The notes under the pieces: generated by a model
What the model saw: the letters and a program-made list of their open reading frames with translations, nothing else
Told to the model about the DNA's origin: nothing
Databases searched by the model: none
From: GCA-2706205 sp964215955
GTDB taxonomy: Bacteria > Bdellovibrionota > Bacteriovoracia > Bacteriovoracales > Bacteriovoracaceae
DNA length: 64,000 nt
Assembly (NCBI GenBank): GCA_964215955.1
Contig: CAXPDR010000038.1
Span: forward strand, 158,978-222,977
Reading direction: 5' to 3'
In this document: positions 33,252 to 42,760 of the stretch, in pieces
How the letters are laid out: each line of letters starts with the position of its first letter
Position numbering within the stretch: position 1 is the stretch's first letter
Made by a program: the position numbers and the translations under genes

Positions 33252-33696
33252 TATTTATAATTACATTATAAGTTTCCTTAAGTAACCTTTTTGGTTCAAC
33301 TTTTTTATCTGGAAATAACTTTCCAAAGTTCTTTTTCAATTCATTCTTAAACAAGATGGAATTCTCCGAACAACCAATTAATGTACTATAAGCTGAAAGA
33401 AATTGTCCCTCACCTTTAGACATATCAGCCGCAATTTCATAGTAGTTTTCAGTGGCAAATTTCAAATCTTCAATATTACTTTTAACAATTGAATGTTTAG
33501 TACAGTTCGATGTACCAAAAGTCATACCAAATGTAACTGTTGGTGCAAGAATACCATTGGTTGTCCCTCTTAAAGAAGAAGATAATAATGAGTTCTTTTT
33601 AGCGACATACCAACCAGGTCCACATCCAGAAGATCCGTCTTTTGCAAAAGTAGTGAAGCTAAAAGCTACTAAAATTAAGGTAATAATAATTTTCAT
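33220..33696 (-). CDS. DUF3015-family secreted protein
   Basis: 158 aa, signal peptide MKIIITLILVAFSFTTFA. The mature start KDGSSGCGPGWYVAKKNSLL, the TFGMTFGTSNCTKH segment and the FLSAYSTLIGCS segment are characteristic of DUF3015. Four conserved cysteines probably form disulfides. The stop overlaps the start of the DUF4105 gene by 32 nt, so the two are translated from one message and probably act together in the envelope. Function of the family is not known to me. Confidence 0.85.
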   Translation of the reverse strand: MKIIITLILVAFSFTTFAKDGSSGCGPGWYVAKKNSLLSSSLRGTTNGILAPTVTFGMTFGTSNCTKHSIVKSNIEDLKFATENYYEIAADMSKGEGQFLSAYSTLIGCSENSILFKNELKKNFGKLFPDKKVEPKRLLKETYNVIINNEVLSNSCYS

Positions 33697-33788
33697 AATT
33701 GTCCTTTGTTTACAATTTCAAAATTATTTTACCAAATGTAATAATTGATTAAAACATGAATTAAATGGAGTATTTGCCTCTACTATCT

Positions 33789-35285
33789 TTAATAACTAGG
33801 ATTAATTGTCGTTACACTAGGATTAGTATAAAAAATTGATTCCATGGACTCTGGAGTCTTTTCTGCCAGCACCTTTGCCTCTTCAAAGGTTTTAATATAC
33901 ATTTCGTTTAAACTCGTTCCAGTATCTAGGATATAAATTTTTCCCTCTATCTCTAGTTCTACCCAAACATGGCCAAACTTTAATTCATCTACAAAATGAG
34001 TTTTTAAGTTTGCCTTATAGCCTGCTTCCTGCAGCACTGTAGCCAAAGCAATGGCCTGATGGCGACAAACACCAGTACCTTGACAAAAAACTTCATTAAT
34101 TTTATTCCCTGTTCTTCTCTCAATTGCAGCAGCTCCATCAGGTGTCTGTAAAAATTTCTTAATATAATTTCCCAAAAAATTTACTTGATCTATTTCCTCT
34201 AGAAATTGATATTCACTAGTAGAACTTAATCTCGCTGCTCCATCTAAAATTTTTCTAAAAACGCCCTCAGGCTTTTGTGAAAATTGAAAAACAGCTTCAC
34301 TTATTTCACCACGAGCATAAGTTGAGTTTTCATAATAAGGAGTTCTAGATCTAGCATGGACTGATCTAAAAACGTCTTTTTGATTTCTTTGAATAATACG
34401 ATTATCTTCCAGGATGACTTCTACTGATTCTTTCGAAGCTTTTCTAACGACTCCCGTTCGCATTAAACCTTCATTATCCCTTATTCTTACTAACTGATTT
34501 ACTGAGAAATCTAATTCAATATCATCAAGAAAGGAGAGCCTTTTTAATACTTCTTCTTTAGTTGTTATTTTTGGGACACTTAAAAATTGATGAGGAACCA
34601 AGAGTCTTATCTTTTGATCATTGAAATCTCCAGATACTAGAGAATGAGTTTCATTATAAACACGATCAAATTTAAGCTCATATTCATCATATGTTCTCAA
34701 GGGAAAATTCGATTTCCCCATTTCTATGACTCTACCATTTTCCATAATTGCAATTCTAATATCTGCCATAGCTGGATCTAGTGGAAAACCGGGCCATATT
34801 TCTTTTACGATATTAATCTCTTCTCTTTTTGGGATATCAATATGGCTTTTAATATCTATACTATGAACTTTATTTTTCAATTGATCCGGATGAGCAAATA
34901 TTCTTCCATATTCTTCAGTTTCAAACACAATCTTTTTGTTAGCATCATCCGACAATCTATTTAATTGAGCTCGAATGGAAACTTTACTTGTATCTTCAAT
35001 CACCTTAACTGGAATTTGATTTATCCCAGCTTCTCTTAGTTTTTTAAGCTTCAATTTATTATAAAATGGACTAGCTTGCTTAATAGCAATATCAATATTC
35101 AGATAAGCTTTAACTCCGGGTTTAAGGTCTTCCGCCCTCATAGTGTAAAGTAGACTTGAATCAAACCTTTTAACCTTTGGACTATTTGTAGAAAGATCCG
35201 ACAGAACCTTTTTTAAACAAACATTCGACCAACAAGGCACGAGGAAAATAAGGTTAATTAAAATCAAGGTGTTAAAGTATTTCAC
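33789..35285 (-). CDS. Secreted transglutaminase-like cysteine protein
   Basis: 498 aa, signal peptide of about 20 residues. The C-terminal 120 residues form a transglutaminase-like core with the triad C407 (GVCRHQAIALATVLQ), H439 (FGHVWVELEI) and D454 (YILDTGTSLNE). The N-terminal 380 residues are mostly unassigned; the segment IELDFSVNQLVRIRDNEG resembles a small SH3-like or PilZ-like beta unit. Such proteins may be cross-linking enzymes or cysteine peptidases in the periplasm. It probably forms a transcript with the cysteine-rich gene at 35349-35972, 63 bases upstream. Confidence 0.75.
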   Translation of the reverse strand: MKYFNTLILINLIFLVPCWSNVCLKKVLSDLSTNSPKVKRFDSSLLYTMRAEDLKPGVKAYLNIDIAIKQASPFYNKLKLKKLREAGINQIPVKVIEDTSKVSIRAQLNRLSDDANKKIVFETEEYGRIFAHPDQLKNKVHSIDIKSHIDIPKREEINIVKEIWPGFPLDPAMADIRIAIMENGRVIEMGKSNFPLRTYDEYELKFDRVYNETHSLVSGDFNDQKIRLLVPHQFLSVPKITTKEEVLKRLSFLDDIELDFSVNQLVRIRDNEGLMRTGVVRKASKESVEVILEDNRIIQRNQKDVFRSVHARSRTPYYENSTYARGEISEAVFQFSQKPEGVFRKILDGAARLSSTSEYQFLEEIDQVNFLGNYIKKFLQTPDGAAAIERRTGNKINEVFCQGTGVCRHQAIALATVLQEAGYKANLKTHFVDELKFGHVWVELEIEGKIYILDTGTSLNEMYIKTFEEAKVLAEKTPESMESIFYTNPSVTTINPSY

Positions 35286-35348
35286 ACCTTAATTATCGGA
35301 AATTAGGATAAGCTTGTTTAAAACCATTTTTTGTTTTGATAAATTTTC

Positions 35349-35972
35349 CTACCTATAACGCTTCCACCCTAATTCTGCCAAATTTCCTGAAATACACCCA
35401 TCGGATGCGTTTATCACTCCGCCGGAAGGACAGGCCATTAAGGTAAAAGACTGAGTACATAGGGCTCCTTTAGGTGGAATACTCGCTTTTTTAAGGTCTT
35501 GCTGACACTTTTCAGATAATTCTTTTACCTGACTTACCACAGGTTTCGAGCATATCTTACGGTCTTTGATTTCTTTCTTCGGTTCTATCCCTGGAATGAT
35601 TTTTTCTAATGCTTTTGCATCTATCAAATCATCCTGAAAACTAAGTAAAAATTTACATGTTTTACTTTCATCCTCATCAGAGCATTTTATTTCTTTTAGT
35701 TCTTGAAAACAGTCTTTAAATATTCCTTCCATTCCATTAAGAGAGAACATAGAGTTAGCGTTTCTTATTCTATCTTTACTAAAACACCAAGTTACAAATT
35801 GATTAATTTTTGTCCGGCTTTTAAACCGAAATAATCTTCGATGCGCATTAAAATGGTCTTTTTCAAGGGAGAATCTCTCTGGCTCATTTTCACTATCCAT
35901 TAGTTTATCAGTAAATTCATAAGACCATGAAGAAGGAACATAGAGAAACAGTATTATTAAAAGTTTTTTCAT
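35349..35972 (-). CDS. Secreted cysteine-rich protein of unknown function
   Basis: 207 aa, signal peptide MKKLLIILFLYVPSSWS. Nine or more cysteines in the mature part (FVTWCFSKDR, FKDCFQELKEIKCS, RKICSKP, EKCQQ, ALCTQ, LMACPSGG, DGCISG) suggest several disulfides and hence an oxidising, extracytoplasmic location. The N-terminal half is basic and amphipathic (FNAHRRLFRFKSRTK). No family recognised. It precedes the transglutaminase-like gene on the same strand. Confidence 0.7.
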   Translation of the reverse strand: MKKLLIILFLYVPSSWSYEFTDKLMDSENEPERFSLEKDHFNAHRRLFRFKSRTKINQFVTWCFSKDRIRNANSMFSLNGMEGIFKDCFQELKEIKCSDEDESKTCKFLLSFQDDLIDAKALEKIIPGIEPKKEIKDRKICSKPVVSQVKELSEKCQQDLKKASIPPKGALCTQSFTLMACPSGGVINASDGCISGNLAELGWKRYR

Positions 35973-36072
35973 TCTTTAATGGTAACTTTTCCTACAATTC
36001 ACAGCGAGCTTATATGAGTTAATAACCACTTACCTCTTTAAATAATATTCTTAATGCCTTAAAAATAGGGCG

Positions 36073-36762
36073 TTATCTGGCTGCATTCAAAATTGACTCA
36101 ATAGCTGCACTCATTTGATCTAGTGTAAGCTTTTCATTATTAAATATCCCATGATAAAGGCTTTTATCATCAATTTTTTGTGAAAAGTATTTATTAATGA
36201 ATCCAATTCTTTGCTTTTCATTCTCCTCTATAAAACTTTTGGCTTCAGGTAAGGATAAGTTTAATCTTTTTGCAATTGATTGCTCCCTAAACTCTTTTGA
36301 TGCCTCTAATCTAAAATGAAAGCAATTATCAAAGTTTCTTGTAATGATACTTGAGCCTCTCCCGACAATTATGGCATTTCCAAGAAGCGCAACCTTTGTA
36401 ATATAATTGACTATTTTTTGATAAGCTTCATCATGAGATAAATCGTCTACCATATTGGCCATTATGATATCAAAAACCTGAGACGAATCTCCCAAGTTTT
36501 TCAAAAATCCTTCAGAAATATTTTCATTTTTAGAGATTTCTTCAATAACGGCTTGATCGAATATGTGCCATTTCTCACCTGTCATTTCTTCTAAGGTAGA
36601 GGATAAGTGTTGAGCCAAAGGATAGGCCTCACATCCAAACTGCCTTGAGATGGTGACTGTATAGCGAGTACCAATTTCGGCTTTTTTAGCTAAATTATCA
36701 TGAACTTGAACCCATGTATCAAGTCGTCTTTCAATTTCAGGAATTAATGTTGAAAGTTTCAT
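36073..36762 (-). CDS. Cytidylate kinase-like family protein
   Basis: 229 aa. TVTISRQFGCEAYPLAQHL is the modified P-loop of the cytidylate-kinase-like family, in which the usual GKST is replaced, and HIFDQAVIEEISK, AIIVGRGSSIITRN and FRLEASKEFREQSIAKRLNL follow in the expected order for the nucleotide-kinase fold. Members occur as stand-alone proteins of uncertain substrate. No signal peptide, so cytoplasmic. It is monocistronic, with a 60-bp gap to the membrane protein gene downstream. Confidence 0.85.
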   Translation of the reverse strand: MKLSTLIPEIERRLDTWVQVHDNLAKKAEIGTRYTVTISRQFGCEAYPLAQHLSSTLEEMTGEKWHIFDQAVIEEISKNENISEGFLKNLGDSSQVFDIIMANMVDDLSHDEAYQKIVNYITKVALLGNAIIVGRGSSIITRNFDNCFHFRLEASKEFREQSIAKRLNLSLPEAKSFIEENEKQRIGFINKYFSQKIDDKSLYHGIFNNEKLTLDQMSAAIESILNAAR

Positions 36763-36827
36763 ACATCACCTCATTTCAAGTATTTAAGATAACTAATTAT
36801 ACCTAATGAATATATGAAAAATATTAA

Positions 36828-37226
36828 CTAAACCTTTTTTAGAAGTTTTTTATCAAGGATTAACTTTTTAAGCATAAAAGAACATAAAACACATAAAAAG
36901 GCACTAAAGCCCAATGCTCCTCCTTGAATCGGAAGAATTGGATAAACAAATTTAAATATAATTGGATATGAAACCACTAAAAAAGGAATAAGCTTTTTAG
37001 TGGTATGGGATTTATCAGTCATTCCAACAAAACTTGCACCAAAAATAAGTTGCAGATAATAAGAAGGATTATCTATTTTAAAAACTAAAATAATTAACCC
37101 TGCAATAAGAGTACAAGAACTAGAAATCTGAACAACACTGAAATTAGTTTTTCTTTGAAGAAAAATACTAATAAAAATAATAAAACTAGAAATAATAAAA
37201 CTTAAAACCAATTCGATGCCCCCCAA
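36828..37226 (-). CDS. Membrane protein, second half of a two-fold repeat (possibly one gene with the next)
   Basis: 132 aa, four to five membrane segments, no ATG; the first possible start is TTG at 37226, or a TTG five codons later, preceded by GGGGGG. The segments VVQISSSCTLIAGLIILVF, LIFGASFVGMTDK and GGALGFSAFLCVLC match those of the 37202 reading frame in order, so the two are pseudo-symmetric halves. They overlap by 25 nt at a run of six G (37219-37224); one more G would fuse them. They are therefore either two subunits, a phase-variable gene or a broken gene. Family not recognised. Confidence 0.6.
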   Translation of the reverse strand: MGGIELVLSFIISSFIIFISIFLQRKTNFSVVQISSSCTLIAGLIILVFKIDNPSYYLQLIFGASFVGMTDKSHTTKKLIPFLVVSYPIIFKFVYPILPIQGGALGFSAFLCVLCSFMLKKLILDKKLLKKV

Positions 37227-37477
37227 ACAATTAAGGAACTCACAAAGGCAATTGTTCCAAGCTTTCCACCAAAGCCTACAGCATAGGATTTCGCAAGATT
37301 AAATAATGAGGTAATTACGATTGCTAATACAATGATAAAAATTATATTAGGAGCGACTTTTAGAACTCCAATTGCTGCAAAACTAGCGCAATAAACAAGA
37401 GAATCGGCATTAATTTTTTTAAAAGTCTTATTTTTAATCAATAAACTTCCTAATAACCCCGTTAAAGCTGAAGCCAC
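37202..37477 (-). CDS. Membrane protein, first half of a two-fold repeat (start uncertain)
   Basis: 91 aa from GTG at 37477. The reading frame is open upstream to the TAA of the AbgT gene (37577-37579), and the upstream codons encode another membrane segment (LFCFQILISFSAIFCCF, then FSFQKIGIN) that matches the start of the other half, so the true start probably lies near 37564 at a CTG preceded by GGCGG. Segments PIVASALTGLLGSLL, YCASFAAIGVL and GGKLGTIAFVSSL correspond one by one to the second half at 36828-37226. Probably a small transporter-like protein made with AbgT. Confidence 0.58.
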   Translation of the reverse strand: MASALTGLLGSLLIKNKTFKKINADSLVYCASFAAIGVLKVAPNIIFIIVLAIVITSLFNLAKSYAVGFGGKLGTIAFVSSLIVWGASNWF

Positions 37478-37576
37478 GATAGGGTTTATCCCTATTTTTT
37501 GAAAAGAGAAGCAACAAAAAATGGCACTAAAACTTATTAGAATTTGAAAACAAAATAGTTTCAGAAATACCGCCGT

Positions 37577-39145
37577 TTACTTCATAATAAAATAGGTTGG
37601 AGCATCTGGCCCAACAGGTAAGCCAAATAAAAATACCCAAACATAAAATAATACAGACCAAGCTAAAATAAAGAAAAGAGAATATGGAAGCATTGTACTT
37701 ATAATTGTCCCTATCCTAATTCTTTTATCAAAGTTTTCAGCAAATGCTAGTATTAGTCCAAAATAGCTCATCATTGGAGTAATAATATTAGTCGTACTAT
37801 CACCAATTCTATAGGCTGCTTGTATTACCTCTGGAGAATAGCCCACAAGCATTAGCATAGGAATAAAAATAGGAGCCGTGACTGCCCATTGAGCTGATGC
37901 TGACCCTAGCATTAAGTTTACAAATCCACACATGATAATAAATGGAATGAAAATTCCTGGACCGGTAAGCTCCATACTCTGCATAAGGTTAGCTCCACTA
38001 ACCGCTAGGATGGTCCCAAGGTTTGACCATTTAAAAAAAGCAATAAACTGAGCAGCAAAAAATACGAGTACCATATAAAGGGCCATTGTACTCATAGCTT
38101 TTGTCATTCCATCTATAACATCGCTATCATTTTTAATACTTCCAGTAACTTTCCCATACACAATTGAAGGGATGAGAAAGAATATAAATATCCAAGTTAC
38201 AATTCCCTTCATAAATGGTGATTTTAAAGCATCTCCAGTTACCGGGTCTCTTAAAATTCCCCAAGAAGGTAAAATGGTTATGGCCGCGATGGCAGTTAGG
38301 ACAAAAACAGAAATAGCTGCAAACTTAAGTCCCTTTTTCTCCTTATCTGTGAGTGGTGCCATTGCATTCTTACTATCAATATTTTGAGAGTGCTCCGGAT
38401 CATATGCTCCAAGATTAGGCTCAACAATTTTCTCTGTAACATAAGTTCCAATAATCGAGATTAAAAAAGTCGAAACTATCATGAAATACCAATTGATGGC
38501 AGCATGTGTTGTATACTCAGGTGCAATTAATCTAGCAGCTTCTTGAGTAATTCCACTTAAAAGGGGATCTACTGTTCCAATAAATAAGTTTGCAGAATAT
38601 CCACCAGAAACACCGGCGAATGCTGCGGCCATACCGGCTAACGGGTGTCTCCCTTTACTCATAAATATATAACCACCAAGTGGTATAAGGACAACATAAC
38701 CTAACTCTGAAGCTGTATTGGAAATAATACCTGCAAAAACCACCGCAAAGGTAATGAGTCTTCCAGGAGCTTTTAATACCATTCCCCTAATAAATGCTGT
38801 TAACATCCCTGAATATTCTGCGACACCAACTGCCAGCATGGTGACAAGTACAGTTCCTAGAGGCGCAAAGTTTGTATAGTTCTTAACCAAATTTACAAAA
38901 AGTTTTCTTATACCTTCGGCATTAAGTAAGCCAATAGCTTCAATAATTCCATTATCAGCTCTACCTTTTGCTCCTACTGGTCTAGGGTCTAGGACCTGAA
39001 GATCTACCCATTCAGCAATTTGAGAGATAACTAATATTAAGACGCATAGAATAGCAAATAACGTGACCGGGTGTGGCAACACATTCCCAAGCTTCTCTAC
39101 CGCCGACAAAAATTTTTGAAATGTTGTTTTCTTTGAATTTTCCAT
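37577..39145 (-). CDS. AbgT-family transporter (p-aminobenzoyl-glutamate / antimetabolite type)
   Basis: 522 aa with 10 or more membrane segments. The N-terminus VEKLGNVLPHPVTLFAILCV, the segment ISNTASELGYVVLIPLGGYI, AAFAGVSGGYSANLFIGTVD, and GSASAQWAVTAPIFIPMLM with RIGDSTTNIITPMMSYF are the AbgT family motifs, including the Asn/Thr-rich helix hairpins that bind substrate and Na+. Members import p-aminobenzoyl-glutamate or export sulfonamides using the proton gradient. The split membrane gene follows in the same frame directly after its stop codon. Length is typical. No clear SD precedes the ATG. Confidence 0.93.
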   Translation of the reverse strand: MENSKKTTFQKFLSAVEKLGNVLPHPVTLFAILCVLILVISQIAEWVDLQVLDPRPVGAKGRADNGIIEAIGLLNAEGIRKLFVNLVKNYTNFAPLGTVLVTMLAVGVAEYSGMLTAFIRGMVLKAPGRLITFAVVFAGIISNTASELGYVVLIPLGGYIFMSKGRHPLAGMAAAFAGVSGGYSANLFIGTVDPLLSGITQEAARLIAPEYTTHAAINWYFMIVSTFLISIIGTYVTEKIVEPNLGAYDPEHSQNIDSKNAMAPLTDKEKKGLKFAAISVFVLTAIAAITILPSWGILRDPVTGDALKSPFMKGIVTWIFIFFLIPSIVYGKVTGSIKNDSDVIDGMTKAMSTMALYMVLVFFAAQFIAFFKWSNLGTILAVSGANLMQSMELTGPGIFIPFIIMCGFVNLMLGSASAQWAVTAPIFIPMLMLVGYSPEVIQAAYRIGDSTTNIITPMMSYFGLILAFAENFDKRIRIGTIISTMLPYSLFFILAWSVLFYVWVFLFGLPVGPDAPTYFIMK

Positions 39146-39201
39146 GATGCTTTGCTACAACAGTTTCATAAATCTTGTCAAACTTGAAAGGGAGCAAAAT
39201 C

Positions 39202-39618
39202 ATGATCTTTGGAGGATTATCAGAACAAGAAGTAGAGGCAATAAGTACTATTTTATCTGATGCAGATATAAAGTTTGAAGTCAAAGAAGATTCAATGATG
39301 ATGGAATCTAATGCAGATTCTATGAAATACGATCTTAGACACCTTGCGAGTCCATCAATTTCAACTCATGTTCTTTCTATACATATTGACCTACAATCTT
39401 TCGAAAATCTTGATCCTCGTGTCAAAGAAAAATTACTTAAACATGGAATAACCGATGAAGTCCCAGAGGAACTTAGCCATCCAACCGATGAAGTAAGACC
39501 CATTCAAAGTGAGTTAAATAGAGGTACGAAGCGATTGGTGGGACATAATTTTTTACACCAAATATTAATAGGATTAGGTGCATTTATAATTTATTTTATT
39601 TTAAAGAAGTTATTTTAA
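39202..39618 (+). CDS. Small tail-anchored protein of unknown function
   Basis: 138 aa from the ATG at 39202, which has GGGAG eight bases upstream; a TTG nine codons earlier is less likely. The N-terminal 70 residues (MIFGGLSEQEVEAISTIL, SDADIKFEVKED, then HVLSIHIDL) resemble the DUF2007-type fold for putative signal transducers. A charged linker follows and one C-terminal membrane helix (QILIGLGAFIIYFILKKLF) anchors it, with the bulk in the cytoplasm. It overlaps the convergent coiled-coil gene by 9 nt. Function unknown. Confidence 0.72.
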   Translation: MIFGGLSEQEVEAISTILSDADIKFEVKEDSMMMESNADSMKYDLRHLASPSISTHVLSIHIDLQSFENLDPRVKEKLLKHGITDEVPEELSHPTDEVRPIQSELNRGTKRLVGHNFLHQILIGLGAFIIYFILKKLF

Positions 39619-41361
39619 GAGTTTTTTTAAATATTTTTCAAAATGACTAAAAGACTTTCTAAAATGCCTAATTTCCTTCTTTGAAAAATGTCTTTTTTCA
39701 ATAAATTGTGTTTTATCAAAAAAATGGGATAGCTCAAAAGCTATTTCCTTCACTTTTTTTTCACTGAGTTCCCTACCGATGATCATTGAAGGTGGTGCTT
39801 CGACTCCCTCAAAATGAATTTCCTCCATGGCAAAATGAAAACATCGATATTTCGCTAAGACCTCATCTTTAAAGCTTGGATAACGCTTATGAACACTGCT
39901 AAGTTTTACCTTCAATTCATTTTTAATTTTATCAGAAAGCTCAACTCCAGAATGAACAACTTTTTTCTGGAAAATTAGGTTTTTCAAATACAACAAAAGA
40001 GAAAAAAGACCCAATAATATTAAAACCTTTTGCCAAACCTTTTTCTCTTTAATTTCCTTATTCCTCTTTTCAGCTTTTTTTATTTCATTCTTCAATTTTT
40101 CTGTTTTACGAATAATTTTTCTGCCAATTTTGTTTGTGGCTTCTTTCTCTATTTTTAATAATTCAGTTTTAATTTCATTTAATTTTTTATCCGAAACTTT
40201 CTTATCACCCTTCAATTCTTTAATTTGAAGCGATATCTGCTCAAGCTCACTATTGTTCCTTTTTAGAGAGATTTCCTCAGAAAGTTTCTGAGCTTTGGTA
40301 GAAAATTCTTTTTCTAAGTTTTCTAATTCATTCTTTTCTAGTGGTTTGAGGTTTAAAGCTTTATTTCCACTTTTTAATTTCAATTTATATTGTATCTTTT
40401 GCAGATCCTTAATTTTCTGATTCAGATCCTTTTGTAAACTTAAGTCTGAATGACTATTCATTTCTTGTTTTAGCCTTTTAAGTGTCTTTTCTATCTCATT
40501 AGAATTAAGTTTTTGGGTTTGAATAGTTTCGATTGATTTTAAATTTGAAATGTCTACAGTGATCTCTTTAGATGTTCTCTTGTTTTCAACAATTTTACTC
40601 GAAGTTGATAATTTTTCATAATAGTCTAACAGATTTTTAACTAAGTTTAATTTAGGATTTAAAACTGAGCTAAGAATCACTGCTAAAAGACAACAGGCAA
40701 TGATTATAGACGCGCTTCCCTTTAAATTTGAAACAAATTTAACTTGATTCTTTGCGATTTTCCACCAATGAAAGGTGACCAAAAGTTTTTGAAGTACAAA
40801 AAAACTTCCAATAACACAAATCAAGATTAAGACATGTGACGATTGCTTAACGCTAAATCCAAGAGCAAATACAAAAAGATTTATATATAAAAACGCTAAG
40901 ACTTGTCCCCATGTAGCAATTCGAAATGAACAAAAAGCGATAAAACATACCAAAGGAATATTAATCATTCCAACTTTACTACTTAAATAGATAATAAGAT
41001 AAATTAGTCCTAACAATAAAATAACATTTAAAATTTTTCTTTTTTCACTTTTGTATTTTTCAATAACATCAAAGTTAAGCTCCCAGAATCTAGCTTTGAC
41101 AGGACTTATCTTTACCCCTGACACACTTTGTTTATTAATATTTTCAGCATCAATAAAATGAGAGATATTATAAATTTTATTAAAATTAAGTAACGCCCTA
41201 CTGGTTTGAAAATATGTACAAAAAGAGATTAAAGTTCCTATCACTAGAGTCTCCCTTAAATTCCCAGTTAACGTTGGTAAAAAAGAAGGAAGTAAACACA
41301 TCAAAGTGAAAAATACAATCCCAAGACTAATAATATGGACGATCTTATTTTCTCTTAGCAA
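39610..41361 (-). CDS. Membrane protein with long coiled coil, third gene of a MoxR-DUF58 operon (TgpA-like position)
   Basis: 583 aa. Six or so membrane segments lie in residues 1-225, as in TgpA-type proteins that follow MoxR and DUF58. Where TgpA has a periplasmic transglutaminase, this protein has about 200 residues of Lys/Glu-rich coiled coil (residues about 245-445, for example NEIEKTLKRLKQEMN, KLNEIKTELLKIEKEA). A further membrane helix (WQKVLILLGLFSLLLYLKNLI) and a C-terminal cytoplasmic part with YPSFKDEVLAKYRCFHFAM and a helical tail resemble DUF4129. No Cys-His-Asp triad is seen. Overlaps the DUF58 gene by 17 nt. Confidence 0.7.
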   Translation of the reverse strand: MLRENKIVHIISLGIVFFTLMCLLPSFLPTLTGNLRETLVIGTLISFCTYFQTSRALLNFNKIYNISHFIDAENINKQSVSGVKISPVKARFWELNFDVIEKYKSEKRKILNVILLLGLIYLIIYLSSKVGMINIPLVCFIAFCSFRIATWGQVLAFLYINLFVFALGFSVKQSSHVLILICVIGSFFVLQKLLVTFHWWKIAKNQVKFVSNLKGSASIIIACCLLAVILSSVLNPKLNLVKNLLDYYEKLSTSSKIVENKRTSKEITVDISNLKSIETIQTQKLNSNEIEKTLKRLKQEMNSHSDLSLQKDLNQKIKDLQKIQYKLKLKSGNKALNLKPLEKNELENLEKEFSTKAQKLSEEISLKRNNSELEQISLQIKELKGDKKVSDKKLNEIKTELLKIEKEATNKIGRKIIRKTEKLKNEIKKAEKRNKEIKEKKVWQKVLILLGLFSLLLYLKNLIFQKKVVHSGVELSDKIKNELKVKLSSVHKRYPSFKDEVLAKYRCFHFAMEEIHFEGVEAPPSMIIGRELSEKKVKEIAFELSHFFDKTQFIEKRHFSKKEIRHFRKSFSHFEKYLKKLLK

Positions 41362-42760
41362 AGGTATCCTTTAAGATATACTTATATTGAGTTTTGGAGT
41401 TTAATTCGACGAATGACAATTTTAAGTTTGATCTTCTAGCTTTAATTTTGATTTTTTCTATGGTCTCAGGGTATTGTTCTAAAACTTTCGATACCCAAAC
41501 CTTATCCCCCTCAGGAACCTTCTTTAGAAAGTCTAAGCCCACATAAGTTAACACGAGATGTGTTACTTTCACATGTTTTGAAATTTTAATAAGCTCATCA
41601 AGATAAATATCAATAAGCCTTCCAGGAACAAGTCCACTAATTAAGAACAAATGACTTTGGTCACTAATATTCTTTCTCATTTCCTTAAATAGTTTTACAA
41701 CTTCCAGAGGGTTAACTTTTTTTGAAAAAAGTGACTCCCTGCTAAATTCTAAAGGATTCAAATCTGTAACAAACCTTTCTATCGCCTTAAGATGTCTTAA
41801 TCCAGTTTTGGCTTTGAAGTTCTTATCAAAAGTTTTTAAAGAAATGGAATTATTAGAATGAATATGCTTTTTCAATATTGATAACGTTAAATCTTTACTT
41901 GCCTCAAAAGTAGATAAATGGCCAAATCCGACATGAACTCTTTCATCATTTAATAAAAGAATATCGATTTTAGAATTAGTGTTATTTTCGAACTCATTAA
42001 CAATAGGAATATTTGTTTTTAAAGAAAGCTTCCAGTTTATATGCTTTATTGGATCTCCTTCTCTATATTCCCTAGTGCTAAAAAAATTAATGCTATCTCC
42101 TCTTGACTTCGCATCAAATAAACCGAAATGACTACTATAATCATCACTTGTGGTTTTAGGGACTGCTAAATTATAGACATGAGGATAAACAATAATTTCT
42201 TCAGTTCTACTATTTGAGCATTTTATCAAGTTAAAACCGAGTAAGTCAGTGCCAATAAAATTAAAAGGACCAAAAGAGTGTCTTCCCATACCATTATTTA
42301 AATGAAATGACTCTTTAATTGACTTTAGACTTTTAAGATCGTTTTGATTTAAATAAAGAATTCTCTTTGAGATTTCTCCTCTTTTACTAGTCTCACCTGT
42401 AAAAAAGTCAATTAAGACCAAATTTGAAAGATTAATCCTAAAGTCTCCTATAAAATCATAGCTAACCAATTCATTTTTATTTTCCTTAGACTTCTTACTA
42501 AAAGACCTTTTAATTTTCATGCTTCTTTCAATCTTTCTAGAAGACAAATAAACATGAAAATACGCCATCAAAACAGGAATTAATATAGCAAGAGCATCAA
42601 CCTTAAACAGACTTAAAACTACAAGTAAGATGGTCATAACGAAAAGTAATTTTTTGGGATAAAGAGCTTGAGTATTATTTAACAATAAATTTAAAATTTC
42701 TCGTTTAGAAAAGCTCCAATGTATTTTATAATCGGAAACTTTATCTAATTTGATTTTCAT
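41345..42760 (-). CDS. DUF58 domain protein
   Basis: 471 aa. Two membrane helices near residues 35-75 are followed by a beta-rich domain and the DUF58 signature FFSTREYREGDPIKHINWKL at about residue 225. A von Willebrand-like fold follows (IDILLLNDERVHVGFG, LTLSILKKHI, HLFLISGLVPG). DUF58 proteins are encoded with MoxR ATPases and probably form envelope-linked complexes with them. Both ends overlap neighbours: 4 nt with moxR upstream and 17 nt with the coiled-coil gene downstream. Confidence 0.9.
   Translation of the reverse strand: MKIKLDKVSDYKIHWSFSKREILNLLLNNTQALYPKKLLFVMTILLVVLSLFKVDALAILIPVLMAYFHVYLSSRKIERSMKIKRSFSKKSKENKNELVSYDFIGDFRINLSNLVLIDFFTGETSKRGEISKRILYLNQNDLKSLKSIKESFHLNNGMGRHSFGPFNFIGTDLLGFNLIKCSNSRTEEIIVYPHVYNLAVPKTTSDDYSSHFGLFDAKSRGDSINFFSTREYREGDPIKHINWKLSLKTNIPIVNEFENNTNSKIDILLLNDERVHVGFGHLSTFEASKDLTLSILKKHIHSNNSISLKTFDKNFKAKTGLRHLKAIERFVTDLNPLEFSRESLFSKKVNPLEVVKLFKEMRKNISDQSHLFLISGLVPGRLIDIYLDELIKISKHVKVTHLVLTYVGLDFLKKVPEGDKVWVSKVLEQYPETIEKIKIKARRSNLKLSFVELNSKTQYKYILKDTFAKRK

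Noticed and set aside
33452..33748. Plus-strand frame of 98 codons opposite the DUF3015 gene.
   Set aside because: It lies antisense to a well-supported secreted protein and shows no start signal; a shadow frame.
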